From: MW101C3 sp943367595
GTDB taxonomy: Bacteria > Cyanobacteriota > Cyanobacteriia > PCC-6307 > Cyanobiaceae
Direction of reading: 5' to 3'
NCBI GenBank assembly: GCA_943367595.1
Contig: CALRJS020000011.1
Coordinates: forward strand, 1 to 64,000
DNA length: 64,000 nucleotides
The position numbers and the translations under genes are program-made. This document shows, piece after piece, positions 1 to 7,641 of the stretch (positions are counted from its first letter, which is position 1; the number at the start of each line of letters is the position of its first letter). The notes below the pieces were generated by a model. The model had not been told where the DNA came from. It did no database searches and was given only the letters and a program-made list of their open reading frames with translations.

Positions 1-140
1 ATCGCTACCTGGGTGCCTTCAATTACCGCTTCAACCGCCGCTTCAACTTGGCAACAATGACTGAGCGAGTGGTTCATGCCATCTGCAGCTGCGACGCTCG
101 GCCGGAACGCATCTTGAGGAGTGCGGAGCTAGCTACCTAA
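1..140 (+). CDS. IS1595/ISXO2-type transposase, C-terminal fragment (cut by window edge)
   Basis: Read in the frame starting at base 3, the first 46 codons end in a TAA stop at 138-140. The translation contains YLGAFNYRFNRRFN, which resembles the 'YLxEFxFRFNRR' segment near the end of ISXO2-like DDE transposases of the IS1595 family. The rest of the gene lies outside the window, so it cannot be judged intact or broken. Its stop codon overlaps the stop of the convergent ion-channel gene (137), leaving no room for a separate terminal inverted repeat before that gene. The element is therefore either degraded at its right end or contributes the last bases of its neighbour. Confidence 0.6.
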   Translation, partial: RYLGAFNYRFNRRFNLATMTERVVHAICSCDARPERILRSAELAT

Positions 141-511
141 TCAGGTTCCATCATGCTCAGCCAGTTCTTGAAACGTCGTTCGCGCAGCCGGCGGAAGTAG
201 CCCGATTCGCTCAGCCCCAGCAGGCTCTGGATGGTCACCTGGACCACCACCAGCCCGCCCACGATCGCCAGGGTGGTGACGACACGGCCGGCCGTGGAAA
301 GCGGCTGCGTGGTGCCGTCGCTCCAGCCCATGGTGCTGAGCGTGACCACCACCATCCAGTAGCAATCGCCCCAGTCCCAGCCTTCGGTGAGCCTGTAGCC
401 GACGGCCGTGAGGTTGATCAGCAGCGACAGCGCCAGCACTGGCGTACGCCAGGGTCGCCGGGAAGCCGTGGAAGGGGCCGAGCGGCGGCGACGTCGAGGG
501 GCAGGGATCAT
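137..511 (-). CDS. Small two-helix ion-channel protein (Ion_trans_2-like) with altered selectivity filter
   Basis: This 124-residue protein has a basic N-terminus, a first hydrophobic helix around residues 24-40, a pore-helix-like segment YWMVVVTLSTMGWSD (about 51-65), and a second helix around residues 77-97. The layout is that of bacterial two-transmembrane potassium channels (Ion_trans_2). The usual filter TVGYGD is replaced by TMGWSD, so the last filter glycine is serine and the tyrosine is tryptophan. Selectivity for potassium is therefore uncertain. No RCK/TrkA regulatory domain follows. The gene lies 39 bases downstream of the GT9-like gene on the same strand and may be co-transcribed with it. 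Confidence 0.75.
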   Translation of the reverse strand: MIPAPRRRRRSAPSTASRRPWRTPVLALSLLINLTAVGYRLTEGWDWGDCYWMVVVTLSTMGWSDGTTQPLSTAGRVVTTLAIVGGLVVVQVTIQSLLGLSESGYFRRLRERRFKNWLSMMEPD

Positions 512-550
512 GGCGCACCACCGGAAGCGAGCTGGCCTGGGGCCGCTGAA

Positions 551-1432
551 TCAGGCCATCCCCAACGCCAACAGCACCTCGGCAACGCTCAGCTGATCCA
601 GGGATCCAGGGATTCCCACCCCTTTTACCCCCTGACGCGGCGGCAGGCTGTCGCTGCTGCGACCCAGAGCCACCAGCGGCGTGGCCGTGAGCAGGGCCAG
701 CTCGGTGATCATCGGGTCGCTGCTGAGCACCACATCCACGGCAGCGACCTGGGCCGCCAGCTCCTGCGGTGTGACCCCAGCCGGGGCCGTCACCACGCGC
801 AGGTTGGGAAGGCGGGAGCGGATCGCCTCCGGCAACGCCTGCCAGTGGGCGGCGGGCCAGTCGGCAGCAGCGGCCTCAGGCATGGGCGCCAGCAGCAGCA
901 GTGGACCATCCCCCGCGGGAAGGGCAGCGGCAGCGGCTGCCAGCGCCTTCGGCTTGAGCCGCAGACGGAAGGCCTCGGCATCGAGCGGGATATCCAGCGG
1001 GCGCAGCCAGCTCTCGTACTGCTGGTTGGGCCAGCCGTCGGTGGGCGGCAGGCTGCCGTTGACGGATCCGGCCGTGCCTGCCCCAGGCACGCGCACAGTG
1101 GCGGAGAAGCCGCCGGTGGCGATGCGGGTGGGGATGTGGGTGAGGGAAAGCAGCAGATCGATCGGCCAGCCGGAGGCGAGGTTGAGGCAGAGCTGGAAAT
1201 CGGGCTCGCGCACGGCGCCGAGCAGGTTGGCCCAGTCCGCCAGGCTGACGCCGGTGTCAAAGCTGTAGGGGAGAACCTTCTCCACGGCCGGCAGCAGCTT
1301 CCAGATGGACACCTGGGCCGGGGGACAGGCCACCTGCACGCTGGCCCCCAGCTGGCTGGCGGTGGCAGCCACCGCCGGCATGGCCTGAAGTTGGGTGGCG
1401 CCGCTGCCCGGGATCAAAAACAGAACTCGCAT
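551..1432 (-). CDS. GT9-like (heptosyltransferase-type) glycosyltransferase
   Basis: The protein of 293 residues starts MRVLFLIPGSGATQLQAMP, matching the N-terminal pattern of the ADP-heptose:LPS heptosyltransferase family (GT9). A later segment, PLLLLAPMPEAAAADWPAAHWQALPEA, matches the region where GT9 enzymes bind the nucleotide-sugar donor. An upstream in-frame ATG at 1567 would add 45 residues with no family resemblance and run into ispD, so the start at 1432 is preferred. It is divergent from ispD across about 76 bases. The acceptor is unknown; a role in outer-membrane polysaccharide synthesis is an inference from the family. Confidence 0.65.
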   Translation of the reverse strand: MRVLFLIPGSGATQLQAMPAVAATASQLGASVQVACPPAQVSIWKLLPAVEKVLPYSFDTGVSLADWANLLGAVREPDFQLCLNLASGWPIDLLLSLTHIPTRIATGGFSATVRVPGAGTAGSVNGSLPPTDGWPNQQYESWLRPLDIPLDAEAFRLRLKPKALAAAAAALPAGDGPLLLLAPMPEAAAADWPAAHWQALPEAIRSRLPNLRVVTAPAGVTPQELAAQVAAVDVVLSSDPMITELALLTATPLVALGRSSDSLPPRQGVKGVGIPGSLDQLSVAEVLLALGMA

Positions 1433-1508
1433 CAGGCGGCAGCGATCGGGTTTCGGGCGGGCTGATTGTATGAATCTGATCCGATTTCGATGTGTTCGGG
1501 AGCCGCTT

Positions 1509-2195
1509 GTGCATTTGCTGATCGCCGCGGCCGGCAGCGGCCGGCGTATGGGGTCGCAGCGCAACAAGCTGCTGCTGCCCGTGGCCGGGCGGCCGGTGCT
1601 CGCCTGGACGCTCGACGCGGTGCTGGCCTGCGAGGCGATCCAGTGGATCGGGGTGGTGGGCCAACCGGTGGATCAGGCGGATGTGGAGGCGATGATCGCG
1701 GCAGCCCAGCCCGACCGCCCCGTGCGCTGGATCGAAGGGGGCGACACACGACAGGAATCGGTGAGCCGCGGGCTGGCGGCCCTGCCTGCCGCTGCAGGCG
1801 CCGTGCTCATCCACGACGGAGCCCGCTGCCTGGTGGAGTCGGAGCTGATCCACCGCTGTGCCGCGCGCGTGAACGCCGGCGAGGCCGTGATCGCCGCCAC
1901 CCCCGTCACCGACACGATCAAGCGGGTGGACGGGCAGCAGCTCATTCTCTCCACCCCCGACCGCAGCGAGCTGTGGGCAGCCCAGACCCCCCAGGGCTTT
2001 CCACTCCAACAGCTGCGCCAGGCCCATGCCCAGGCGGAGCAGGCGGGCTGGAGCGTCACCGACGACGCGGCCCTGTTCGAGCGGCTGGGCTGGCCGGTGG
2101 GGGTGATCGAGGCCGCGCCCTCAAACATCAAGCTCACCACCCCCTTCGATCTCACCATTGCCGAGGCGGTGCTCGCCGCTAGGGCAGCAGGCTGA
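1509..2195 (+). CDS. ispD: 2-C-methyl-D-erythritol 4-phosphate cytidylyltransferase (IspD)
   Basis: IspD transfers CMP to methylerythritol phosphate, the third step of the MEP isoprenoid pathway, which supplies carotenoids, phytol and plastoquinone in cyanobacteria. The start LLIAAAGSGRRMG is the glycine-rich CTP-binding loop. Also visible are the GGDTRQESVSRGL segment, VLIHDGARCLV, ATPVTDTIK and a terminal TDDAALFERLGW...NIKLTTPFDL block, all in IspD order. The GTG at 1509 places the nucleotide loop at residues 3-10, as usual in the family, and gives 228 residues. An ATG at 1470 in the same frame is the alternative. The 3' end overlaps the convergent LD-carboxypeptidase gene by 17 bases. Confidence 0.93.
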   Translation: MHLLIAAAGSGRRMGSQRNKLLLPVAGRPVLAWTLDAVLACEAIQWIGVVGQPVDQADVEAMIAAAQPDRPVRWIEGGDTRQESVSRGLAALPAAAGAVLIHDGARCLVESELIHRCAARVNAGEAVIAATPVTDTIKRVDGQQLILSTPDRSELWAAQTPQGFPLQQLRQAHAQAEQAGWSVTDDAALFERLGWPVGVIEAAPSNIKLTTPFDLTIAEAVLAARAAG

Positions 2196-3213
2196 GCGCG
2201 CCGCCACCGAGCCGCGCGCGCACACCCAGCGGCAGGGCCCCGTTGCCGGGCACATGCCCCAGCGGCAGGCCCGCCAGCACGGGAATGCCGAGGTCGGCGG
2301 TGCGCTCCCGCAGCACCTGCTCGAGGCTGAAGCGCTGGGACGCAGCCTGAATCCTCTCAAGGTCAGGCCCCTCTGCTGGCGGTTCGCTTTCTGGCGGTGA
2401 CAGGGCTTGAGGTGGCAGGACGTGCGGCGCCTGGCCCTGTGATTCCTGAGCTTGCTGTTCCTTGTCTTGTGGTGCCTGGGCCTGCGCCACCCCCGCCGCC
2501 GGTGCCTCGCTTTCGGGGTCGTCACACGCCTCGAAACTGCCGAAGCCGATGCCCGCCAGCCGCTGCAGGGCGCCGCACAGGCGCCAGTGGGTGAGCATGC
2601 GCTCGATCCGGTAAGGCGCTTCGCCCACGTCCTCGAGCACGAGGATGGCGCCGTCAAGGGCCGGCAGGTGGGGCGTGCCGAGCAGGTGGGTGGCCACCGT
2701 GAGGTTGCCCACCAGCAACGGACCCTCCGCCACCCCCGCACACCAGGTGTCCCCGGTCAGGGGGGGCACGGGCTCGCCGAACAGCAGCGCCCGCAGGCGC
2801 TCGCGGCTCCAGTCGGGTTCAGCCGCCAGGGTGGTGACCAGCGGCCCATGCACCCCGCCCGCCTGGCCACGGGCCTGACGGGCCCAGAGCAGGGAGGTCA
2901 CATCGGAGAAACCCAGAAGCCAGCCGTCGGCTTCCGGCAGGGGCTGCTCCAGCAGGCGGGCGGCGCCCCAGCCGCCCCGCACGCAGGCCAGCAGCGGCGC
3001 TGGCTGCAGATCAGCGCGGCGCTGCTGGTCGTGGCCGGCCAGATAGCCCCAGCGACGGGCGGGATCAAAGGGCATCTCCACCGTGAGGCCCCAGCTCTGC
3101 AGAACCGCCACCCCCTGCTGGAGGCGGCCCACTTCGGCCAGGGCGGAGCTGGCCGCCACCAGCCGCACGCGATCACCGCGCCGCAGGGCTGGCGGCAGGC
3201 CGGTGGCGCTCAC
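2179..3213 (-). CDS. ldcA: LD-carboxypeptidase (peptidase family S66) with internal low-complexity insert
   Basis: S66 peptidases remove the terminal D-alanine from the tetrapeptide of recycled murein. The nucleophile motif GFSD is at about residues 102-105 (Ser103), the Glu lies in LEDVGEAPYRIER (about 194), and the His in GLPLGHVPGNGALPLG (about 320). Between GIGFGSFEACDD and FSLEQVL there is an insert of about 64 residues (roughly 231-294) rich in Ala, Gln, Glu and Pro, placed between the catalytic Glu and His and absent from typical members. The GTG start at 3213 overlaps the ubiA stop as GTGA, suggesting translational coupling. Upstream in-frame ATGs fall inside ubiA. Confidence 0.85.
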   Translation of the reverse strand: MSATGLPPALRRGDRVRLVAASSALAEVGRLQQGVAVLQSWGLTVEMPFDPARRWGYLAGHDQQRRADLQPAPLLACVRGGWGAARLLEQPLPEADGWLLGFSDVTSLLWARQARGQAGGVHGPLVTTLAAEPDWSRERLRALLFGEPVPPLTGDTWCAGVAEGPLLVGNLTVATHLLGTPHLPALDGAILVLEDVGEAPYRIERMLTHWRLCGALQRLAGIGFGSFEACDDPESEAPAAGVAQAQAPQDKEQQAQESQGQAPHVLPPQALSPPESEPPAEGPDLERIQAASQRFSLEQVLRERTADLGIPVLAGLPLGHVPGNGALPLGVRARLGGGALSLLP

Positions 3214-4091
3214 GGCAGCCTCCCGACCACCAGCGCCAACCAGAACACCCCGCCCAGCAGCACCTGGCGGCTGAAGTGCTGCGCGAAGCGGGAGCGCGGC
3301 GGCGTGCCCCGCAGGCGCCAGGCTTCGGTCTGCATGCCCACTGAGGCGGCAGCCCACAGCAGCCAGAAGGGCCAGCTCACCGACTGCAGCGCGGCAGCGG
3401 CGGCCAGCAGCAGCGACGTGAGCCCGTAGCAGAGGGCCACGGCACCGGGGGCGGCCGCACCCAGGGTGAGCGCACTGCTGCGGATGCCGAGTGCCGCGTC
3501 ATCGCTGCGGTCCGACATGGCGTAGACGGTGTCGAAGCCGAAGGTCCACAGCAGGGTGGCCAGCCAGACCAGCAGCAGCGGCCAGCCGCCGGCCAGGTTG
3601 CCGCTGGCGGCGGCCCAGGGGATCAGCACCGCGAAGCCCCAGCAGAGGGCGAGCACCAGCTGGGGGAAGGGGAACCAGCGCTTGGCGGAGGGGTAGAGCA
3701 GCACCGGCGGCAGGGCGAGCAGGGCCAGCTGCAGCGACAGTTGCCGTCCGGGCAGTGGCAGCAGCAGCACCACCGCCAGGGCCAGCAGCAGGCACAGCAC
3801 CAGCAGCAGCACGGCACTGGCCACCCGCACCCGGCCGCTGGCCAGGGGCCGCTGCCGGGTGCGCTCCACCAGCGGATCGATGCGGCGGTCCCAGAGGTCG
3901 TTGGCGACGCAGCCCGCCCCGCTCACCGCCAGGCCTCCCACCACGATCAAGGCCACCAGCGAGGGGAGCGGCGGACCCTGCGGCAGCAGCCAGAGGGCCC
4001 AGCCAGCCGGAATGAGCAGGATCAGTCGACCGCTGGGCTTGTGCCAGCGCAGCAACTCGATCCACCCCCGCAGGGCTCCGAGGATGTGCAT
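3210..4091 (-). CDS. ubiA: 4-hydroxybenzoate polyprenyltransferase, UbiA family (plastoquinone synthesis)
   Basis: This 293-residue integral membrane protein belongs to the UbiA prenyltransferase family. The two aspartate-rich sites are present: NDLWDRRID near residue 64 and DTVYAMSDRSDD near residue 190; they bind the magnesium-diphosphate of the prenyl donor. Eight or so hydrophobic helices surround them. In cyanobacteria the orthologue attaches a solanesyl chain to 4-hydroxybenzoate on the way to plastoquinone, so this job is assigned by family. It is divergent from ppx and is the first gene of a two-gene unit with the LD-carboxypeptidase, whose GTG start overlaps its stop. Confidence 0.9.
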   Translation of the reverse strand: MHILGALRGWIELLRWHKPSGRLILLIPAGWALWLLPQGPPLPSLVALIVVGGLAVSGAGCVANDLWDRRIDPLVERTRQRPLASGRVRVASAVLLLVLCLLLALAVVLLLPLPGRQLSLQLALLALPPVLLYPSAKRWFPFPQLVLALCWGFAVLIPWAAASGNLAGGWPLLLVWLATLLWTFGFDTVYAMSDRSDDAALGIRSSALTLGAAAPGAVALCYGLTSLLLAAAAALQSVSWPFWLLWAAASVGMQTEAWRLRGTPPRSRFAQHFSRQVLLGGVFWLALVVGRLP

Positions 4092-4166
4092 GGAGGGAGC
4101 GTAGAACCGGGCTTCACTGGCCCTGCAATGGCAAAGTGACGCCGACTGCGCCGGTTCCGACGGCTG

Positions 4167-5879
4167 ATGGCCCGTTCCGATCCTTCTCTCGCAGCGGCGA
4201 CGCTGAGCGCCTCAGCGACTGACTCGGCTCAGGCAGAGGCGCCGGTAGAGGCGCCGGCTCAGCCGGCCGCTCAGGAGGCCCTGCCGCAGGCCGCTGAACA
4301 GCGCTCGGAGGGGTCTGGCCTGCGCCACGTGGCGGCCATCGACATCGGCACCAATTCCATCCACCTGCTGATTGCCGCCGTCGATCCGGTGCTGCGCACC
4401 TTCCGGGTGGTGCAGGCGGAGAAATCCACCACCCGCCTGGGCGAGCGCGATCCGGAAACGGGCGACCTCAGCACGGCGGCGATCGAGCGCGCCTTCCTGG
4501 CCCTGCGTCACTGCCGCGAGCTCGCCACCAGCCACGGGGTGGAGCAGATCCTCACCGCCGCCACCAGCGCCGTGCGGGAAGCCCCCAACGGACGCCAGTT
4601 CGTGCAGGCGGTGCAGGAGCAGCTCGGCCTCGATGTGGAGCTGGTGAGCGGCCCCGAAGAGGCCCGGCTGATTTATCTAGGCGTGCTCTCGGGCATGGCC
4701 TTCGGCGATGACCCCCACCTCATCCTCGACATCGGCGGGGGATCGACGGAGCTGATCCTGGCCGACGGCCGTGATGCCAGGGAGCTCACCAGCACGCGGC
4801 TCGGTGCGGTGCGGCTGCAGCGGGATTTCATCACCCAGGATCCGGTCACACCGGAGCGGCTCAGTTTTCTGCGGGCCTTCATCCAGGGCTCACTGGAGCC
4901 GGCGGTGGACCGGGTGAAGCGGCGGCTGCGGCGCGGGGAGCGGCCGGTGATGGTGGCCACGAGCGGCACCGCCCTGGCCCTGGCCGCGCTCTGTGCCACC
5001 AGCGAAGAGCGCCCGCCGACGCGGCTGCAGGGCTACCGGGTGAGCCGGGAGCGCATCGACGCCCAGGTGAACCAGCTGGCCACGCTGACCCTGGAGCAAC
5101 GCAAGGCGCTGCCGCCGATCAACGAACGCCGGGCCGAGATCATCGTGCCGGGGGCCCTGGTGCTGCAACAGGCGATGGCGATGCTGCAGGTGCGGGAACT
5201 GGTGATCAGTGAGCGGGCCCTGCGCGAAGGCCTGATCGTCGACTGGATGCTGCGCCACGACCTGATCGTGGACCGCTTCGCCTACCAGAGCGGCATCCGC
5301 CAGCGCACCGTGCTCGACCTGGCGCGGCGTTACCGGGTCGACCAGCGCCGCGCCGAACACGTGGCCAAGCAGGCCCTTCTGCTCTACGACAAGACCCGCG
5401 GCGTGCTGCACGACGACGCCGGCAACGGGCGGGCACTGCTGTGGGCCGCCGCCCTGCTGCACAGCTGCGGCCAGCACATCAACATCAGTGCCTACCACAA
5501 GCACAGCTGGTATCTGATCCGGCACTGCGACCTGCTGGGCTATTCCGAAAGCGAGCAGTTGATGGTGGCGGCGATCGCCCGCTACCACCGCAAGAGTCTG
5601 CCAAAGAAACGTCACGAGGCCTGGCTGCAGATCCCCGGCCGCGACCAGCGGCGCACGGTGAATGCGATGGCGCTGCTGCTGCGGCTGGCCACCTCGCTGG
5701 ATCGACGTCCCGTGCCGGCCGTGGACGACCTGCGCATCCGCTGCCGGGGCGGCGAGCTGCGCATCGGCCTGATCTCCGCCGATCCGGCCCAGGATCTCAG
5801 CCTGGAGCGCTGGAGCCTGGCGGCCTGCCGGGAGCCGCTGGCGGAAGCCGCCGGCCTGCGGCTTGTGGTGGAATCCTGA
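4167..5879 (+). CDS. ppx: Exopolyphosphatase / guanosine pentaphosphatase (Ppx/GppA family)
   Basis: The enzyme removes terminal phosphate from long-chain polyphosphate. The ASKHA-type fold is visible in VAAIDIGTNSIHLLIA (about residues 54-69), LGERDPETGDLS, and the second phosphate loop LDIGGGSTELIL near residue 190. A C-terminal HD-type region follows with ALLWAAALLHSCGQHINISAYHKHS and ARYHRKSLPKKRH, as in full-length Ppx. The total of 570 residues includes about 50 extra Ala/Glu/Gln-rich residues at the N-terminus, before the first conserved strand. The gene is divergent from ubiA with a 75-base gap. Confidence 0.9.
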   Translation: MARSDPSLAAATLSASATDSAQAEAPVEAPAQPAAQEALPQAAEQRSEGSGLRHVAAIDIGTNSIHLLIAAVDPVLRTFRVVQAEKSTTRLGERDPETGDLSTAAIERAFLALRHCRELATSHGVEQILTAATSAVREAPNGRQFVQAVQEQLGLDVELVSGPEEARLIYLGVLSGMAFGDDPHLILDIGGGSTELILADGRDARELTSTRLGAVRLQRDFITQDPVTPERLSFLRAFIQGSLEPAVDRVKRRLRRGERPVMVATSGTALALAALCATSEERPPTRLQGYRVSRERIDAQVNQLATLTLEQRKALPPINERRAEIIVPGALVLQQAMAMLQVRELVISERALREGLIVDWMLRHDLIVDRFAYQSGIRQRTVLDLARRYRVDQRRAEHVAKQALLLYDKTRGVLHDDAGNGRALLWAAALLHSCGQHINISAYHKHSWYLIRHCDLLGYSESEQLMVAAIARYHRKSLPKKRHEAWLQIPGRDQRRTVNAMALLLRLATSLDRRPVPAVDDLRIRCRGGELRIGLISADPAQDLSLERWSLAACREPLAEAAGLRLVVES

Positions 5880-5963
5880 GCTTGGCGGCGCTTGGTAGCG
5901 GAGCTCACAGCACAGGCCCCAACCGTTCGCCATGACAGAGGCAGGCCCGCCTGAGCGGCGCCC

Positions 5964-6470
5964 ATGGCGCTGACTTCGCTCACCGCCACCGCTCACCGGA
6001 AGGCAATGGCACAGATCTCCGCACAGGACGCAATGAACGCGATGGACTCGATGGATTCACCCACCGCCTTCGTGGCCGTGGCGCTGGCGGCCGTCTCCTG
6101 GGATGGGGTGCTCACCAAGGCAGGCTCGCGCGCCCTGCGCCATGCGCTCGACTACCGCGAACCCTTCCGCCATATGTCGGACGCTGAAATGATCCAGTTG
6201 TTCGACCGCCTGCTTGCCCAGCTGCGCCTGGAAGGATCGCGCCAGCTCATGGAGCACGCCTCCGCCGTGCTGGATCCGCGGCAGCGGCTCACGGCCTTCA
6301 CCGTGGCGGCCGAGATCATGCGCTCCGACGGCGAGCTGGTGGCCGAGGAGCAGCGGATCCTCGCGGATCTGGCCAGCCAGCTCGCCATCCCTACCGCCCA
6401 GCACGACCAGATCCTCCACGTGATGGACCTGTTGCACGCCAGCCTGGTGGGCAGTCCGGTGCTGGCCTGA
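5964..6470 (+). CDS. TerB-like (tellurite-resistance domain) protein
   Basis: The 168-residue protein is mostly helical. The core AFVAVALAAVSWDGVLTKAGSRALRHAL and the later FTVAAEIMRSDGELVAEEQRILADLA resemble the TerB / co-chaperone-like helical repeat, in which acidic residues after 'DG' are thought to bind metal. The function of cyanobacterial single-domain TerB proteins is unknown. Three in-frame ATGs (5964, 6006, 6033) are possible starts; the conserved part begins after residue 30, so the true start may be shorter than given. Confidence 0.65.
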   Translation: MALTSLTATAHRKAMAQISAQDAMNAMDSMDSPTAFVAVALAAVSWDGVLTKAGSRALRHALDYREPFRHMSDAEMIQLFDRLLAQLRLEGSRQLMEHASAVLDPRQRLTAFTVAAEIMRSDGELVAEEQRILADLASQLAIPTAQHDQILHVMDLLHASLVGSPVLA

Positions 6471-6546
6471 CTGAGCTGGCCTCCCCCGAACCGAAACAGA
6501 TTGGAAGGTTCCGGAGAATTGAGTAAGGAAGTACCGGAAAAAAGAA

Positions 6547-6618
<72 letters not shown>

Positions 6619-6674
6619 GCACCTCTGGATCTTAAAACACGGGCGGCGCCACCCCTTCCCCCACTCCGGTTCCT

Positions 6675-7562
6675 TTGCTGCTTCCCTGGCCCGCCCTGGC
6701 CCTGCTCACGGCCTGCTGCGAAAGCGGCCGCGATCTGGCCGTCCGCCGGCTGCTGCAGCGCAGCGGCTGGTCGGCGGCGCGGGTGATGGGCCTCAGCTGC
6801 CTGGTCAGTGCCGCCCTGACCCTGCCATGGCTGCTGCTGGCCCCCGGCGGCGCGCCCAGCGACGGCACCCGTCTGCTGCTGGCCCTGGCGGCCGGGGGGC
6901 TGGTGAATGCCCTGGCCTTCTGGGCCTACGGGCGCGCCCTCGCCCGCGGCGACCTCAGCCTGGTGCTGCCCCTGATCAACCTCTCACCCCTGGTGCTGCT
7001 GTTCAGCGGCTGGTGGCTGCTGGGGGAGCGGCCAGCACCGACGGCTCTGGCGGGCGTGGCGCTGCTGGTGCTGGGGGCCCTGCTGCTGGGCCGCGGCACG
7101 GGTGGGGGCTTGCCCCTGCTGAGCAGTCCGGGGGCACGCTCGATGCTGGTGGTGGCCGTGCTGTGGGGCCTCGGCGCCGCCTTCGACAAGGTGGGGGTGA
7201 ACGCCGGCGGCTCGCTCACCTGGGTGGTGCTGTTCAACCTGGTGGTGGCTGCGCCGCTGCTGGCCCCCGAACTCACTGGCTCAGGCGGGAGCACCGCGCC
7301 GCTGGCTCCGGGAGCGGTGCCCCAGGGGCTGCTGTTGCTGGTGTTGCTCTGCGGTCTCACCGGGGCGGTGGGCATGGTCTGCCAGATGGAGGCGCTGCGC
7401 CAGACCGCCGTGGTGCACGTGATCGCCATCAAGCGCCTGAGCACGCTGATGAGCGCCACGGTGGGCGTCACGCTGCTGGGCGAACCGCGGGGCGGGCTGC
7501 GGCTGCCCGCCGCCGCCTTGATGCTCGCCGGCGCCATTGCGGTGCTCAACGCAGCCCGTTGA
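6675..7562 (+). CDS. DMT/EamA-family membrane transporter
   Basis: The protein of 295 residues has about ten hydrophobic helices arranged as two five-helix halves. The end of each half carries the EamA signature, first SPLVLLFSGWWLLGERPAPTALAGVALLVLGALLLG and later RLSTLMSATVGVTLLGEPRGGLRLPAAALMLAGAIAVL. This is typical of the drug/metabolite transporter superfamily; the substrate cannot be inferred. The start is a TTG at 6675, chosen because the first helix begins there and no ATG lies upstream after the tRNA. Confidence 0.82.
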   Translation: MLLPWPALALLTACCESGRDLAVRRLLQRSGWSAARVMGLSCLVSAALTLPWLLLAPGGAPSDGTRLLLALAAGGLVNALAFWAYGRALARGDLSLVLPLINLSPLVLLFSGWWLLGERPAPTALAGVALLVLGALLLGRGTGGGLPLLSSPGARSMLVVAVLWGLGAAFDKVGVNAGGSLTWVVLFNLVVAAPLLAPELTGSGGSTAPLAPGAVPQGLLLLVLLCGLTGAVGMVCQMEALRQTAVVHVIAIKRLSTLMSATVGVTLLGEPRGGLRLPAAALMLAGAIAVLNAAR

Positions 7563-7641
7563 AGCGCTCCGCCAATGGCCACACCCGCCAGCACAGGATC
7601 GGCGAACATGGCCTGCGCACCCTCTGTTTCGCCGCTGCCGC

